Assembly (NCBI GenBank): GCA_012103475.1
Contig: WLWS01000002.1
Coordinates: forward strand, 248,001-312,000
DNA from: Gammaproteobacteria bacterium
Lineage (GTDB): Bacteria; Pseudomonadota; Gammaproteobacteria; Eutrophobiales; Eutrophobiaceae
Length of the DNA stretch: 64,000 nucleotides
Direction: 5' to 3'
Positions 49,656-59,857 of this stretch are shown here, in pieces. The notes beneath the pieces were generated by a model. The model was given only the letters and a program-made list of their open reading frames with translations, did not search any database and was not told the origin of the DNA. The stretch's first letter is position 1; each line of letters begins with the position of its first letter. The translations under genes and the position numbers were made by a program.

Positions 49656-52565
49656 GTGTCGAGAATAACGAAATTGCGAGCAGCGGCCCCACCAGATAAC
49701 AGACAAGCCCCTGTTATAAATCCTTCATTAGAAGAGCACTTGCCATTTCTTGACTCCCTGCCTGTCGCTTTGTTACTGATTGATGAGGAGGCCATTGTTC
49801 AGGCATGCAATGCAATCGGTAGGCAGATGTTTCAGTATCGAAATGTTGACATGCTCGGAATGGCCAGTGAAAGACTTCTGCATGAAGCTGACAGACCCGG
49901 GTTTTACCATGAAATAGACTTATGTTTGCGGACGAATAAAGGGCAGTCACTTAGCTACAAACGAGGTGTTTTTGCTCAAAGAAAAGACGGTGCTCGTTTT
50001 CCAGTCGAAATAGCAATGCGGCCGAGTACGCTACAGGGACGCAAGCTAATTGCCTGTACTTTTTATGACTTGTCCACTCAGAGGAAAAATGAAGCCAGTC
50101 TGGAAAAAACAAAAGAAATAGTAAAGCTTGCTGCCCACGATGCTGAAATATGGTTCTGGGAATACGATTATCGCAGTAAAAAAATTTCTTTCGAAGTAAT
50201 GTCAGAGGATGGTTCAGAGGCTAAGACCTGTATGGATTTCAAAGCCTGGTTGAGGCTGGTGCATCCAGATTATAGACAGGGGCTTCGTAGTCAGCTCGCA
50301 CAGTTGGAATCACTGGAAAAAAATTATCTGGAATTAGAGTTTAAGCTGAAACAGGAAAATACTGACTGGGCCTGGATTCAGTCATGCGGGAAAATAATAA
50401 GTGTTGGTGAGGATAAACTGCCTTTACGCGCGGGAGGAACAAGTCTCAATGTAAGTCAGCGTAAAGATCAGGAGTATGAATTAAAAAAACAAAATATTTC
50501 ACTTCTCGCTGCTGAGCAACGTCTGCGTCTTGCGCAGGTATCAGGGGGAGTTGCCTCGTGGGAAAGAGATTTCAAGTCCTTACAACTAACCTATTTTTCA
50601 TACAATTTGCCAACCCTGTATGGTCTGAATGCAACTGACAGTTTTAGTTGTTACGAACATATGCTCGACAGAATTCACCCCGCAGATCGTGAGTTTGTGC
50701 GAAAGGAAGTTGAATCAGCCTGTAAAAATTGCAAAGAACAGTTTTCTTTTGATTATCGGATTTTGTGGCCCGATAAAAGCACTCACTGGATTTCTCTACG
50801 TGCGGCGCTGATTTTTGATGATGCCGGATTGCCTGTAAAAATCACGGGCACTTCCTTTGATGTTACGGAAAAGAAAAATGCACTTGAGCAACTTAAGGAA
50901 AGTGAAGAGAGGCTCAGAAATGTATTTAATCAATCTTCTATTCCTATTCTGCTTGTGTCTGCTGATGAAAGGATAATTCGTGTTAACGAAGCTCTGTGCA
51001 ATTTGACGGAATACGATGAGGATATTTTGTTACACATGAATCTCTCTGACATTGTTCATACAAATGACATGGCAGAAATAGGCAAACGAATCAGCCAGGT
51101 GGTAGTTGGAGAGAAAGACAAGTTCACAGTTGAATCGCGTTTTATTACCAGACAGAAAAACACGAAATGGACATCGGCAGACTTTGAGGGAATTAAATCA
51201 AAAGATGGAAGCTTCAAGTCGGCGATGATACAGATCAGGGATATAACCGAAGTTCGCGATTTATCTAGCAAACTCTCACAGGAGATTAGTTATGACAGAC
51301 TGACCGGTCTGCTGAATCGTAGAGAGTTTGAGAGCAGGATAGTCAATATTTTGCCTGGCATTATCCAGAAAAATACTGATAGTACGCTAGCTTATCTGGA
51401 TCTAGACCAGTTCAAAGTAATCAATGATACCTGCGGACACGCAGCCGGTGATGAATTATTACGACAAGTATCCGTTTTACTTCAAAGCATGTTTCGACGT
51501 GATGATGTTGTTGCCAGAATGGGCGGCGATGAATTTTGTGTTTTTACGGAAGGTTGCGATATAGAGCGGGCACAACAGGTATTGAGAAAAGCGCATGAAG
51601 CTCTTAAAGAGCTTCGCTTCCTGTGGGATGAAAAGACTTTCAACGTTACGATTAGTACTGGTCTGGTGGCTGTCGGTGAAGACAGTGCGGATATAGGTGA
51701 GATACTCCGAAGAGCGGATACCGCATGCTATGCGGCAAAAGATGCCGGACGAAACAGACTACATATCTATCATCAGCAGGATGAGGAGTTATCGAAACGT
51801 TCGGGCGAGATGGATTGGGTCTCAAAAATCACCAGTGCACTCGAAGATGATCGTTTCCAGCTTTATTGTCAGCCTATTGCTGCTGTTGAGAATAGCGATG
51901 CAGATAAATTGTATTACGAAGTGTTACTTAGACTGGAAGCGAAAGACGGCGCACTTATTCCTCCGGGTGTATTTCTACCTGCCGCAGAAAAATACGGACT
52001 CTCGACGCGTCTGGATAAATGGGTAATCAGTCATACTCTGGAATGGTTGCAGAAGAACCCGGAACATGTAGCCCGGCTTGATCTTTGTTGTATTAATTTG
52101 TCAGGTCATTCTATTGGCGATCGTGAACTGCTACAGTTCATCGAAACACAGATTGCAGAAAAGAAGCTACCCCCGGGTAAAATTTGTTTCGAAATTACCG
52201 AGACTGCTGCAGTTGCAAATCTTGCTGACGCAACCAGCTTTATTCAAACCCTGAAAAAAATGGGTTGTCTGTTTGCGCTTGATGATTTTGGCGCAGGTCT
52301 GTGTTCCTTTGCCTACCTGAAGTCTTTACAGGTCGATATTTTGAAGATTGATGGCACCTTTGTGCGCGAAATTGTCAGTGATCCGGTAGATCTGGCAATG
52401 GTTCGATCTATTAACGAAATTGGTAAAGTTCTGGGAAAAAGAACCACCGCAGAATTTGTTGAGAATGATGAAATACTGGCTCTGTTAAAGGAAATAGGTG
52501 TGGATCGTGCTCAGGGTTATGGTATCAGTCGTCCGATTCCACTAAACAGTCTTTCTCAGGCATAG
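49656..52565 (+). CDS. PAS-GGDEF-EAL cyclic-di-GMP signalling protein
   Basis: The 969-residue cytoplasmic protein starts at GTG 49656. It has about four PAS domains (residues about 30-150, 160-275, 285-400, 415-530), then a GGDEF domain with intact GGDEF and an upstream RRDD inhibitory I-site, then an EAL domain. The EAL signature reads EVLLR, but the catalytic residues in FEITET, ALDDFGAG, LKIDG and AEFVE are kept, so both synthesis and breakdown of c-di-GMP are possible. There are no membrane helices; sensing would be through PAS ligands. Confidence 0.93.
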   Translation: MSRITKLRAAAPPDNRQAPVINPSLEEHLPFLDSLPVALLLIDEEAIVQACNAIGRQMFQYRNVDMLGMASERLLHEADRPGFYHEIDLCLRTNKGQSLSYKRGVFAQRKDGARFPVEIAMRPSTLQGRKLIACTFYDLSTQRKNEASLEKTKEIVKLAAHDAEIWFWEYDYRSKKISFEVMSEDGSEAKTCMDFKAWLRLVHPDYRQGLRSQLAQLESLEKNYLELEFKLKQENTDWAWIQSCGKIISVGEDKLPLRAGGTSLNVSQRKDQEYELKKQNISLLAAEQRLRLAQVSGGVASWERDFKSLQLTYFSYNLPTLYGLNATDSFSCYEHMLDRIHPADREFVRKEVESACKNCKEQFSFDYRILWPDKSTHWISLRAALIFDDAGLPVKITGTSFDVTEKKNALEQLKESEERLRNVFNQSSIPILLVSADERIIRVNEALCNLTEYDEDILLHMNLSDIVHTNDMAEIGKRISQVVVGEKDKFTVESRFITRQKNTKWTSADFEGIKSKDGSFKSAMIQIRDITEVRDLSSKLSQEISYDRLTGLLNRREFESRIVNILPGIIQKNTDSTLAYLDLDQFKVINDTCGHAAGDELLRQVSVLLQSMFRRDDVVARMGGDEFCVFTEGCDIERAQQVLRKAHEALKELRFLWDEKTFNVTISTGLVAVGEDSADIGEILRRADTACYAAKDAGRNRLHIYHQQDEELSKRSGEMDWVSKITSALEDDRFQLYCQPIAAVENSDADKLYYEVLLRLEAKDGALIPPGVFLPAAEKYGLSTRLDKWVISHTLEWLQKNPEHVARLDLCCINLSGHSIGDRELLQFIETQIAEKKLPPGKICFEITETAAVANLADATSFIQTLKKMGCLFALDDFGAGLCSFAYLKSLQVDILKIDGTFVREIVSDPVDLAMVRSINEIGKVLGKRTTAEFVENDEILALLKEIGVDRAQGYGISRPIPLNSLSQA

Positions 52566-52567
52566 AA

Positions 52568-52813
52568 TCATGGGCTTTTTTGTTTGACGACAATTGCGGT
52601 CTGCTCAAACTCGATGAGATCACCATCAACGATTTTTTTCCGCTTGCGGGTTTCTATATTACCATTGACACTCACCAGCCCTTCAGAAATAGCCAGCTTT
52701 GCCGCACCGCCACTATGGCAGAGGCCTTCCAGCTTGAGTACTTTATACAATTCGATATTGTCTCCTGAGATTTCCAGCATAAGGGAGATTTCCTGCTGTG
52801 ATAGATCAGGCAT
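52568..52813 (-). CDS. S4-domain RNA-binding protein (YbcJ-like)
   Basis: The 81-residue protein has the S4 fold pattern LYKVLKLEGLCHSGGAAKLAISEGLVSVNG, with the core GLCHSGGAAKLAI and the beta turn VSVNGNIETRKRKKI-DGD. This is typical of small YbcJ/YaaA-type RNA-binding proteins. It is convergent with the signalling gene (2-bp gap). Its precise RNA target is unknown. Confidence 0.88.
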   Translation of the reverse strand: MPDLSQQEISLMLEISGDNIELYKVLKLEGLCHSGGAAKLAISEGLVSVNGNIETRKRKKIVDGDLIEFEQTAIVVKQKSP

Positions 52814-52851
52814 TCAGGAATAAGCAGCTATGATTTGTTACTGAACAGGAT

Positions 52852-53322
52852 CTATTCGCCTGCATTTAGTATGGCCTCTTTCAGTTCGTTCATTTTGTTT
52901 CTTTCACCTGACGGTGCTGATTGTAGCTCCGGTATTCGGATTGCCTCATTCATGTTATTTTCTGGTGCGGTCATTTCAGGGAATGCTAGCGTGCTCTCCT
53001 CAATAAACTCAGACGACTCCGTCTGTACATCTTCCTCATCAATAACAGGCGTGTCAGGCAGAGCGGCCGGTCTGGTAATTCTTTCGATATCCGGGGCTTT
53101 ACTTCTTGTGATAGTGAGACTTGGTACGGAAATATATCGGGTTAGTGCAGCCGACGCAGAGCGATCATATCCCGTAATCAGGTAACGCATAAAAAGTAGA
53201 GTCACTAAAACCATTAGTATTGCGGTGAAACCGGCCACGCCAAAACGAAGCAGTCTGCGTCCCGTGTTTTCCTGCATGCGCTTGCCTATGTTTTCAAGTT
53301 CTTCGGATTCTGAGTTGCTCAT
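52852..53322 (-). CDS. Single-pass membrane protein of unknown function
   Basis: The 156-residue protein has a charged N-terminus, one membrane helix (FGVAGFTAILMVLVTLLFMRY, residues about 27-47), then an extracytoplasmic region rich in Pro, Glu and Ser (APDIERITRPAALPDTPVIDEED) that looks disordered. No family was recognised. It is divergent from the molybdopterin oxidoreductase at 53450. Confidence 0.6.
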   Translation of the reverse strand: MSNSESEELENIGKRMQENTGRRLLRFGVAGFTAILMVLVTLLFMRYLITGYDRSASAALTRYISVPSLTITRSKAPDIERITRPAALPDTPVIDEEDVQTESSEFIEESTLAFPEMTAPENNMNEAIRIPELQSAPSGERNKMNELKEAILNAGE

Positions 53323-53449
53323 GCGCTAAGCATAGAGACTGTGGTCTGGCAGGTCTACTGTAAAGTATCTTGTCCTAACAATTCTTGCCTAGAGAACTGT
53401 CATGAGTGTATGGTAAGGCTTCAAGAATAGCCCTTAATGGAGAGTTGGG

Positions 53450-55486
53450 ATGGCGAGCTCAGAAACCCGAAAAGTACGTACTATGTGTCCAATGAATTGT
53501 GCACCGACACTTTGTGGCATGAGCGTCAGTGTTGAGAACGATACGTTGATCGACATTAAAGGAGATAAGGAAAATCCGGATAGCCAGGGTTTTTTGTGTG
53601 TCCGTGGGCAGGCTGCTAAGGAGATCATCGGTAACCCGCAGAGAATTTTACATCCCATGGTACGTGACTCACGTGATTCCAATGACTGGAGAGAAGTGAG
53701 CTGGGATGAGGCACTAACGAAGATAGTCGATGGCATGCAAGCGGTGAAACCAGATGAAATTGGCCTGTGGCCGGGGCATGGATCGATTGCGAATGATTAT
53801 GGGACTTTTGCCCATGCACAACTCGCTCTGAGGTTCGGAGCGATGTACGGTACACAGCTCTGGGATCCATCGATGATATGCTGGGGACTGGGTGGCTTCG
53901 GTCTGGGCTTAACCGGCATTATGGAGACAAACACCAAGGAAGACATGGGCGAGAATTCCGACCTTATAATTTTGTGGGGAGCGAATATTGCCAGTCAGCC
54001 GAATACATCGCGACACCTGAGTGCTGCGCGTTCCCGCGGAGCGCGTATTGTTGTGATCGATGTCAGAAAGAGTGAAGCATGTAAACTTGCAGATGACTAC
54101 TTTATTGTCGAACCGGGAAGCGATTCTGCCATCGCTCTGGCGATGATGCAGGTAATCGTGAATGCCGATAAACACGACAAGGCTTTCATTGCAGAACACA
54201 CCGTTGGATTCGAGAAAATGGCGGAACATCTCGGCAGTCATAGCCCGGAGTGGGCGGCATCAATCAGCGGAATTGATGCCCAACGTATAATTGATCTTGC
54301 CAATGATTACGCAGATACAGAAAAAGCCATGATAATGCTTGGCGGTAGTTCCCTCTATAAAGATCAGAATGGCTGGCAATCGAGTCGGGCGATTTCCTGT
54401 CTACCCGGGTTGACTGGAAAAATTGGTAAAGCCGGATGTGGTATTGGCACGCGACATGCGGGAAACGCCCATGGATTTCAACTGAATCATATTGTTGATC
54501 CGGGCATGATGCCACCGGGTGATTATATTCCCAATCAGATGTCAGCCATTATTGAAGGTTTTGAGAACAATAAAGTCAAAGTGATGTTGTTGTTTGGCAC
54601 TAATTTTCTTTCATCCTTCGCGGATACTAACCGTGTGGCTAAGGGTCTGGCCCAAACCTCGCTGATTGTGCACCATGATTTGTTCATGAATGAGACGGCG
54701 CGACGCTATGCTGATGTGGTGCTACCCGCGACTGCGTGGCTGGAAGATGTCGGATGTAAGGCTACTGCAACGCATCTGTATTTGATGGATCAGGCTTTGC
54801 CAGCTGAAGGTGAGTGTCGATCAATGTCTTCGGTGTTTCGTGCACTTGCTGAACGCTTAGGGATTGACGATTTTTATCCCTGGCAGCACGAGCAGGGGCA
54901 TATAGATGCGGTTCTGGATCATCCCTGTACAGAACATGCCAGTGTTGAAAAACTAAGAGAAGAGGGGGGAGTCAGAGCACTTAATATTTCTCATATTGCT
55001 CATCCGGATCATAAATATCCGACTCCTTCAGGGAAGATTGAATTTTATTCTGAGCTGGCAGAACAGGCAGGTGTATCACCATTGCCAGTATTCATGGAAA
55101 AACCAGCATCGGACTTTCCATTAGAGATGCGAACTGGCCGTCAGCTTACTAATTTTCACGCCTTCTACGATCATGGCCGAGCATTACCGTCATTGGCGAA
55201 ACTCGAAGCGGGCCCTGTATTGTGGCTCTCACAATCTGACGCAGATTCAAGAAGTCTCACAGATGGTGCAAACATTCGTATTCACAATCAACGTGGAGAA
55301 TGCAAAGGAGTGGCAAAAATCAGTGATGAATTGCCCACGGGTGTGGTCTGGTTGCATGATGGCTGGGCGGATTTAAACAATCTGACGATGGGCGAGAAAA
55401 GCCTGCCCGATTCTGCCATTGGACTGTTTCCTTTCAGTGTCGGCCAGTCAGCTTTTGATGCCAGAGTCGAAGTTTCTTCTGTCTAA
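53450..55486 (+). CDS. Molybdopterin oxidoreductase, soluble single-subunit type
   Basis: This 678-residue DMSO-reductase superfamily member has no signal peptide and no neighbouring iron-sulfur or membrane subunit. The N-terminal cluster site is MCPMNCAPTLCGM ... FLCVRG, giving Cys13, Cys17, Cys22 and Cys50. The second spacing is four residues rather than the common two or three. The Mo-ligand region is DPSMICWGLGGFGLG. The pterin-binding blocks RGARIVVIDVRKSEACKLAD and GGSSLYKDQNGWQSSRAIS are conserved, as is the late C-terminal cap. It could be a formate dehydrogenase-, hydratase- or reductase-like enzyme; sequence alone does not say. Confidence 0.87.
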   Translation: MASSETRKVRTMCPMNCAPTLCGMSVSVENDTLIDIKGDKENPDSQGFLCVRGQAAKEIIGNPQRILHPMVRDSRDSNDWREVSWDEALTKIVDGMQAVKPDEIGLWPGHGSIANDYGTFAHAQLALRFGAMYGTQLWDPSMICWGLGGFGLGLTGIMETNTKEDMGENSDLIILWGANIASQPNTSRHLSAARSRGARIVVIDVRKSEACKLADDYFIVEPGSDSAIALAMMQVIVNADKHDKAFIAEHTVGFEKMAEHLGSHSPEWAASISGIDAQRIIDLANDYADTEKAMIMLGGSSLYKDQNGWQSSRAISCLPGLTGKIGKAGCGIGTRHAGNAHGFQLNHIVDPGMMPPGDYIPNQMSAIIEGFENNKVKVMLLFGTNFLSSFADTNRVAKGLAQTSLIVHHDLFMNETARRYADVVLPATAWLEDVGCKATATHLYLMDQALPAEGECRSMSSVFRALAERLGIDDFYPWQHEQGHIDAVLDHPCTEHASVEKLREEGGVRALNISHIAHPDHKYPTPSGKIEFYSELAEQAGVSPLPVFMEKPASDFPLEMRTGRQLTNFHAFYDHGRALPSLAKLEAGPVLWLSQSDADSRSLTDGANIRIHNQRGECKGVAKISDELPTGVVWLHDGWADLNNLTMGEKSLPDSAIGLFPFSVGQSAFDARVEVSSV

Positions 55487-55541
55487 GTAGAGACCTCAAT
55501 ATAAAATCTGATCGATTATCAGTCACGACACACGATAAAGT

Positions 55542-57467
55542 ATGCAATTATCTATTCGATGGAAATTGACCATTTCCATCGTTCTGCCATTACTCGTCAT
55601 ATCCACCATCGTGATGTGGTTAACTCTGGACGTGGTGTATTCAAATGCCAAGCTTAGATTACACGGAGATGCCACACGCTTTGCCAGAAATCAGGCAGCC
55701 CAACTCGATGGAAAATTTCGTTCCATAGCCCAGATCGCCGATAGCACGGCGGCTTTTCTGGAGGTGGCACCAAACGTTACAGCAAACCAACTTTACGCCT
55801 TGTTGCGAGCTAATTTGGATCAAAACCCACTAGCTTATGGTTCAGCTATCGCATTCGAACCCGGAGAGTTTGAGGGAGAAAAAAAACTGTTTTCGCCTTA
55901 TGTGTATCGCGATGGAGATAATTTTCGGGAAATAGATATCGCGTCTGATTCTTATGATTATTCGAATGGTGGGTGGGAGTGGTATTCACGACCTAGGCTC
56001 TTTGCAAAACCGATCTGGACCGAGCCATTCTATGATGAAGGCGCAGGTAATATTCTCATGGTTACCTATTCAGTACCCTTTTATGTGGAAGGACGTTTTC
56101 GTGGCGTGGTAACAGTTGATGTGGAACTGGATGCACTGCAAAAGCAGATAGGACTGGAAAGTATGGCAAACAGAAGCTTTGTGATTGTCAGCGCAGCTGG
56201 TAATTTCATCTCGCATCCGAATAGTGATTTTATAATTAACGAGTCTCTGCAGAGCCGGGCAAAGGATATAAACAGTCCTGAGTATTTGAATTTCATTTCG
56301 CAAATACTCGCGCAGAATGCAGGCATACAGGAATTGCATGGTGTTACGCTGGGCGGAATGCCTACTGACTCCACCACCTGGATTTTCTACGCGCCAATCC
56401 AGTCTACAGGCTGGGCGTTTTCTACAGCGGTGCCCGAAGAGGAAATGACAAGAGATATCAGAGCACAAATCAGTAAAGGTGTGATTGGTCTTTGTGTGTT
56501 GTTGTTGCTCGTCATTGTTTCCATCTCTATGGTTAGTACCAGCCTGACGCGACCAATATCAAAACTTGCGATCGCAGTTTCCAGGTTGGGCAAAGGGGAA
56601 TTTGATTCGAAAGTAGAAGGCATCGCTTCCAGTGATGAAATCGGCGAACTGGCTCAAGGCTTTAACCGCATGTTGGATGAATTAAAAAATAATATGCGCT
56701 CTCTTGGTCGTGAGATGGCTGCGCGTGAGCTGGTTGAAAAGGAATTGAATGTTGCCAGAGATATTCAGTCATCTTTGCTGCCGCATACTTTTCCTCCGTT
56801 CCCGGATAGAACAGAATTCGATTTACATGGCGTTAATCAGGCGGCCAGAGGTGTTGCCGGAGACTTTTTTGATTTTTTCTTTGTTAATGATGAAAAGCTG
56901 GTCATGGTAATGGCAGATGTTTCCGGCAAAGGCGTTCCTGCCGCGATGGTTATGGCCGTTGCGAGAACTATTATCAGAAACCTGGCGAATATCGGTTCAT
57001 CACCTGCGGAAATCCTGTTAGAGACCAACCGGCTATTGCTGGAGAATGAAAGCCCTTCTATTTTTATTACGATGATTATCGCTGTTTATGAACCGGCAAG
57101 TGGAAGGCTGGTTTACTCGAATGCGGGACATCATCCGCCATACCGAATGGATAGCACTGGGCAGGTGAAGAAATTTGAAGAGGCAGAAGGAACTATAGTG
57201 GGAATGATTGATGGTATAGATTTCGAAGATTCGGAGACTATTATCAAAAAAGGAGAGTACGTCGTTATGTATACGGATGGTGTGCCTGAAGCACGCTCGC
57301 CTGATGGGAAGTTTTACGGGGAAGAGTATTTTGAGGCTTTATTGACAGCTAATACAGGAGCCTCCGCTGCTGAAATATGTGATCTGACTATAAATGAAGT
57401 GAATGCTTTTCAGGCTGGAAATCTTTCTGATGACATGACTCTTATGGTATTCCGACGACTGAGCTAG
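55542..57467 (+). CDS. Cache-HAMP-SpoIIE (PP2C) signalling phosphatase, RsbU-like
   Basis: The 641-residue membrane sensor has a first transmembrane helix (residues about 9-31), a periplasmic double-Cache-type domain with GGWEWYSRPR and FYDEGAGNILMVTYSVPF, a second helix (about 312-332), a HAMP domain (LTRPISKLAIAVSRLGKGEF) and a C-terminal SpoIIE phosphatase with DVSGKGVPAAMVMA, SNAGHHPPYRM and VMYTDGVPEA. Such proteins dephosphorylate anti-sigma antagonists in partner-switching stress pathways. The partner genes are not adjacent. Confidence 0.92.
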   Translation: MQLSIRWKLTISIVLPLLVISTIVMWLTLDVVYSNAKLRLHGDATRFARNQAAQLDGKFRSIAQIADSTAAFLEVAPNVTANQLYALLRANLDQNPLAYGSAIAFEPGEFEGEKKLFSPYVYRDGDNFREIDIASDSYDYSNGGWEWYSRPRLFAKPIWTEPFYDEGAGNILMVTYSVPFYVEGRFRGVVTVDVELDALQKQIGLESMANRSFVIVSAAGNFISHPNSDFIINESLQSRAKDINSPEYLNFISQILAQNAGIQELHGVTLGGMPTDSTTWIFYAPIQSTGWAFSTAVPEEEMTRDIRAQISKGVIGLCVLLLLVIVSISMVSTSLTRPISKLAIAVSRLGKGEFDSKVEGIASSDEIGELAQGFNRMLDELKNNMRSLGREMAARELVEKELNVARDIQSSLLPHTFPPFPDRTEFDLHGVNQAARGVAGDFFDFFFVNDEKLVMVMADVSGKGVPAAMVMAVARTIIRNLANIGSSPAEILLETNRLLLENESPSIFITMIIAVYEPASGRLVYSNAGHHPPYRMDSTGQVKKFEEAEGTIVGMIDGIDFEDSETIIKKGEYVVMYTDGVPEARSPDGKFYGEEYFEALLTANTGASAAEICDLTINEVNAFQAGNLSDDMTLMVFRRLS

Positions 57468-57946
57468 TGATGATGCCCGCCGGCTCCATGAGCATGCCCA
57501 TGTGACAGTTCTTCTGCAGTTGCCTCGCGAACATCCATTATTTCAATTTTGAATGTCAGTGTTTTACCCGCCATCGGATGATTGGTGTCGACATCAACCA
57601 CGAATTTTCCAGCCTTTATCACGACCACCTGTCGTTGTCCCTTTTCAGTATTTACACTGATCACCATCCCGGGCAGAATTTTCTTTTTACCGACAACATG
57701 TTTTCGGGAAATACGTTGCTCTGAATTGGCAAGACGAACGCCATAAGCATCTTCAGGTGCAAGCGTGACTGAAAAAATATCGCCAGATTTTTTTCCGTCC
57801 ATTTCCGCTTCCAGTTTCGGAAATATATTATTTGAACCATGAAGATAGGCAACCGGCTCAGCGCTGCGGGAATTCTCCAGTTCTTCATTCGATTCATTCT
57901 GTAATTCATAATGAAACTTGACGATATGATCCTTGCTGATGTTCAT
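57464..57946 (-). CDS. slyD: FKBP-type peptidyl-prolyl isomerase SlyD
   Basis: The 160-residue cytoplasmic isomerase/chaperone has an FKBP domain split by an insert-in-flap (YAYLHGSNNIFPKLEAEMDGK-like N-terminal block, residues about 30-52, then AYGVRLANSEQRISRKHV) and a histidine-rich metal-binding tail (HGHAHGAGGHHH). The gene overlaps the preceding phosphatase by 4 bp, tail to tail. Confidence 0.93.
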   Translation of the reverse strand: MNISKDHIVKFHYELQNESNEELENSRSAEPVAYLHGSNNIFPKLEAEMDGKKSGDIFSVTLAPEDAYGVRLANSEQRISRKHVVGKKKILPGMVISVNTEKGQRQVVVIKAGKFVVDVDTNHPMAGKTLTFKIEIMDVREATAEELSHGHAHGAGGHHH

Positions 57947-57957
57947 TCGGACTAGAC

Positions 57958-58860
57958 TCAGTGTGCGTCAATGCCACCAAAGGCGCCAAGTAATTCTTCC
58001 AGAAACTGGTTTATCTGCAGACTCATGATCGCGAAATCCTGATCGAACTGAGTTGCTTTGTCTTCTGCATCTCCCTGTGCCTGTTCCTGAACAACATCAT
58101 CGAAATTGAGACGTTTAACCACGAAGTCTTCGGTTAGAACAAAACGAAGTGCGTCCTTCCAGTTGAGTGCAAGTTGTATTACGCGTTTGCCAGCTTTTAT
58201 ATGACTCAGGATTTCATCGCTTTCGAGCTCCTGGTTTTTACAGCGTACGATGTTTCTGCTTTCACGCTGGTTGCGTAATTCACATTCGTCATCCAGCTCA
58301 AATCCTTTTTCAGTGCTTTGTTTTACCCAGCGAGTCATCGTTTCGGATACGTCAGACAGGCAGGAGAGTGGTAGTACCGGCAAAACCCCAAGCGTGGCGC
58401 GGAGGTGGTCAAGAAATTCTTCAGCTTTATTAACGCTGGCAGCATCAATGATCAGATACATCTGTTTCGGATCGATGTAAGCATATGTCAGGACTGAGCG
58501 TGTCAGGGCACGAGGCAGAATGCTATGTATAGCATCGTCTTTCAGACTCATTCTTTCCTTACGAAAGATAGCACGCTGATTTGCGGATTCGAGCTCCTGG
58601 GCTTTTTCTTCAACAATTTCATTGATGGCAGCTGGAGGGATAATTTTTTCCTGTTTTCGGGCACAGAGCATAATCTGGCCGTTACAGCTGTGTGTCAGCA
58701 ATTCGCTGTCGCGACCGAGTGGTGGCACCCAGCCATAACGGGAGAAATCAAGATTGCCGCATGTTTGAAATGCCTGTTTTTGTAGATCGTTTTCAAGACG
58801 ATCTGTAGTCAAGTCAATTTTCTGAGTAAGTTTGTATACGCGTAGATTTTTAAACCACAT
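57958..58860 (-). CDS. rdgC: Recombination-associated protein RdgC
   Basis: RdgC is a ring-shaped DNA-binding protein that restrains RecA. The 300-residue protein matches the family length (about 303) and signatures: MWFKNLRVYKLTQ start, GWVPPLG, RKQEKIIPPAAINEIVEEK, LPRALTRSVLTYAYID and LALNWKDALRFVLTEDFVVKRL. It is restricted to beta- and gammaproteobacteria, supporting the taxonomic guess. It lies 11 bp upstream of slyD on the same strand. Confidence 0.95.
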   Translation of the reverse strand: MWFKNLRVYKLTQKIDLTTDRLENDLQKQAFQTCGNLDFSRYGWVPPLGRDSELLTHSCNGQIMLCARKQEKIIPPAAINEIVEEKAQELESANQRAIFRKERMSLKDDAIHSILPRALTRSVLTYAYIDPKQMYLIIDAASVNKAEEFLDHLRATLGVLPVLPLSCLSDVSETMTRWVKQSTEKGFELDDECELRNQRESRNIVRCKNQELESDEILSHIKAGKRVIQLALNWKDALRFVLTEDFVVKRLNFDDVVQEQAQGDAEDKATQFDQDFAIMSLQINQFLEELLGAFGGIDAH

Positions 58861-59036
58861 CTTTGGGATCCGGAAGGAGAAAAAAGAGGCGCATTATGAC
58901 GTATCTGCACCAAGGCACGCAATGTGGAATTGCTATTCTTGAATTTTACTTTGTGATTTTGTTGAGGATGACGTTTTTCCTGTCCGCCTGGCTTCTCCTG
59001 TGGCAGAATCCTGTCTTTTTTCACGGGTATTCTGGA

Positions 59037-59840
59037 ATGTCGTTGACCTTATATCACAGTATTGAATCTACCTGCTCTCAAAAAGTTCGCTTCGTCATGA
59101 GTGAAAAGAAACTTGAGTGGGAACAGATAAACCTTAACCTGCGTAAGGGCGAACAGTTCACTCCGGAATATCTGAAATTGAACCGTAAGGCGGTGGTGCC
59201 CACGCTTATTCATGATGAAAAGGTGCTGCGCGAATCGACTGTAATTATTCATTACCTTGATGATATTTATCCGCAGAAGGCACTCAAGCCAGAAGAGCCC
59301 TACGCTCGGGCCATGATGAATTTGTTAATAAAAAGTTTCGACGAGGAAGTGCACCCCAGTGTGGGAATATTAAGTTACGCGATAGTACTCCGGCATCAGA
59401 TGAATGAACTTAAAACACCGGCTGAACTGGAACAACACTTTGAAAATATCGTCGATCCGATGCGACGTCAACGACAACAGAGTACGCATGCAAAAGGACT
59501 TGAATCCCCGTCAGCGGGACAGGCTCTGGAAACACTAGGTAAAGTCGTCAGTTTGATGGAAGAAATCAAGGGTGATAATGAATGGCTTTGTGGCGAAAGT
59601 TTCAGTCTTGCCGATGCCTGTGCGGCGCCTTATCTTGTTCGAATGGAAAAAATCGGTCTGAAAAAACTATGGCAGGATAAACAGGAAGTGGGCAAGTGGT
59701 TGAAGCGTGCTATTGAACGAGTTAATGACTATGGACTTGAACAACCCTGGGGCAGTGAAGCCTTCCATCAGATGGTTGCAGCTCATGTTGATCAGGAGAA
59801 AACCGGAATAGAGAAACTGATAAAAGAGAGGCTCGGCTAG
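59037..59840 (+). CDS. Glutathione S-transferase / SspA-like protein
   Basis: The 267-residue protein is taken from the ATG at 59037, where the thioredoxin-like GST domain begins (SLTLYHSIESTCSQKVRFVM); the upstream frame to 58863 is hydrophobic and not family-like. Conserved elements are KAVVPTLIHD, VLRESTVIIHYLDD and the C-terminal helical SLADACAAPYLVRM. The stop lies inside the loop of a strong terminator. Substrate unknown. Confidence 0.85.
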   Translation: MSLTLYHSIESTCSQKVRFVMSEKKLEWEQINLNLRKGEQFTPEYLKLNRKAVVPTLIHDEKVLRESTVIIHYLDDIYPQKALKPEEPYARAMMNLLIKSFDEEVHPSVGILSYAIVLRHQMNELKTPAELEQHFENIVDPMRRQRQQSTHAKGLESPSAGQALETLGKVVSLMEEIKGDNEWLCGESFSLADACAAPYLVRMEKIGLKKLWQDKQEVGKWLKRAIERVNDYGLEQPWGSEAFHQMVAAHVDQEKTGIEKLIKERLG

Positions 59841-59852
59841 AGCCTCTCTTTT
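59822..59852. terminator. Bidirectional intrinsic terminator
   Basis: A perfect 13-bp stem (59822-59834 with 59840-59852; core GAGAGGCTC / GAGCCTCTC) has a 5-nt loop. It ends in TTTTAATTTTT on the plus strand and, read from the other side, AAAA gives a T-run on the minus strand. It serves the GST-like gene and the convergent molybdenum hydroxylase operon. Confidence 0.92.
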
Positions 59853-59857
59853 AATTT

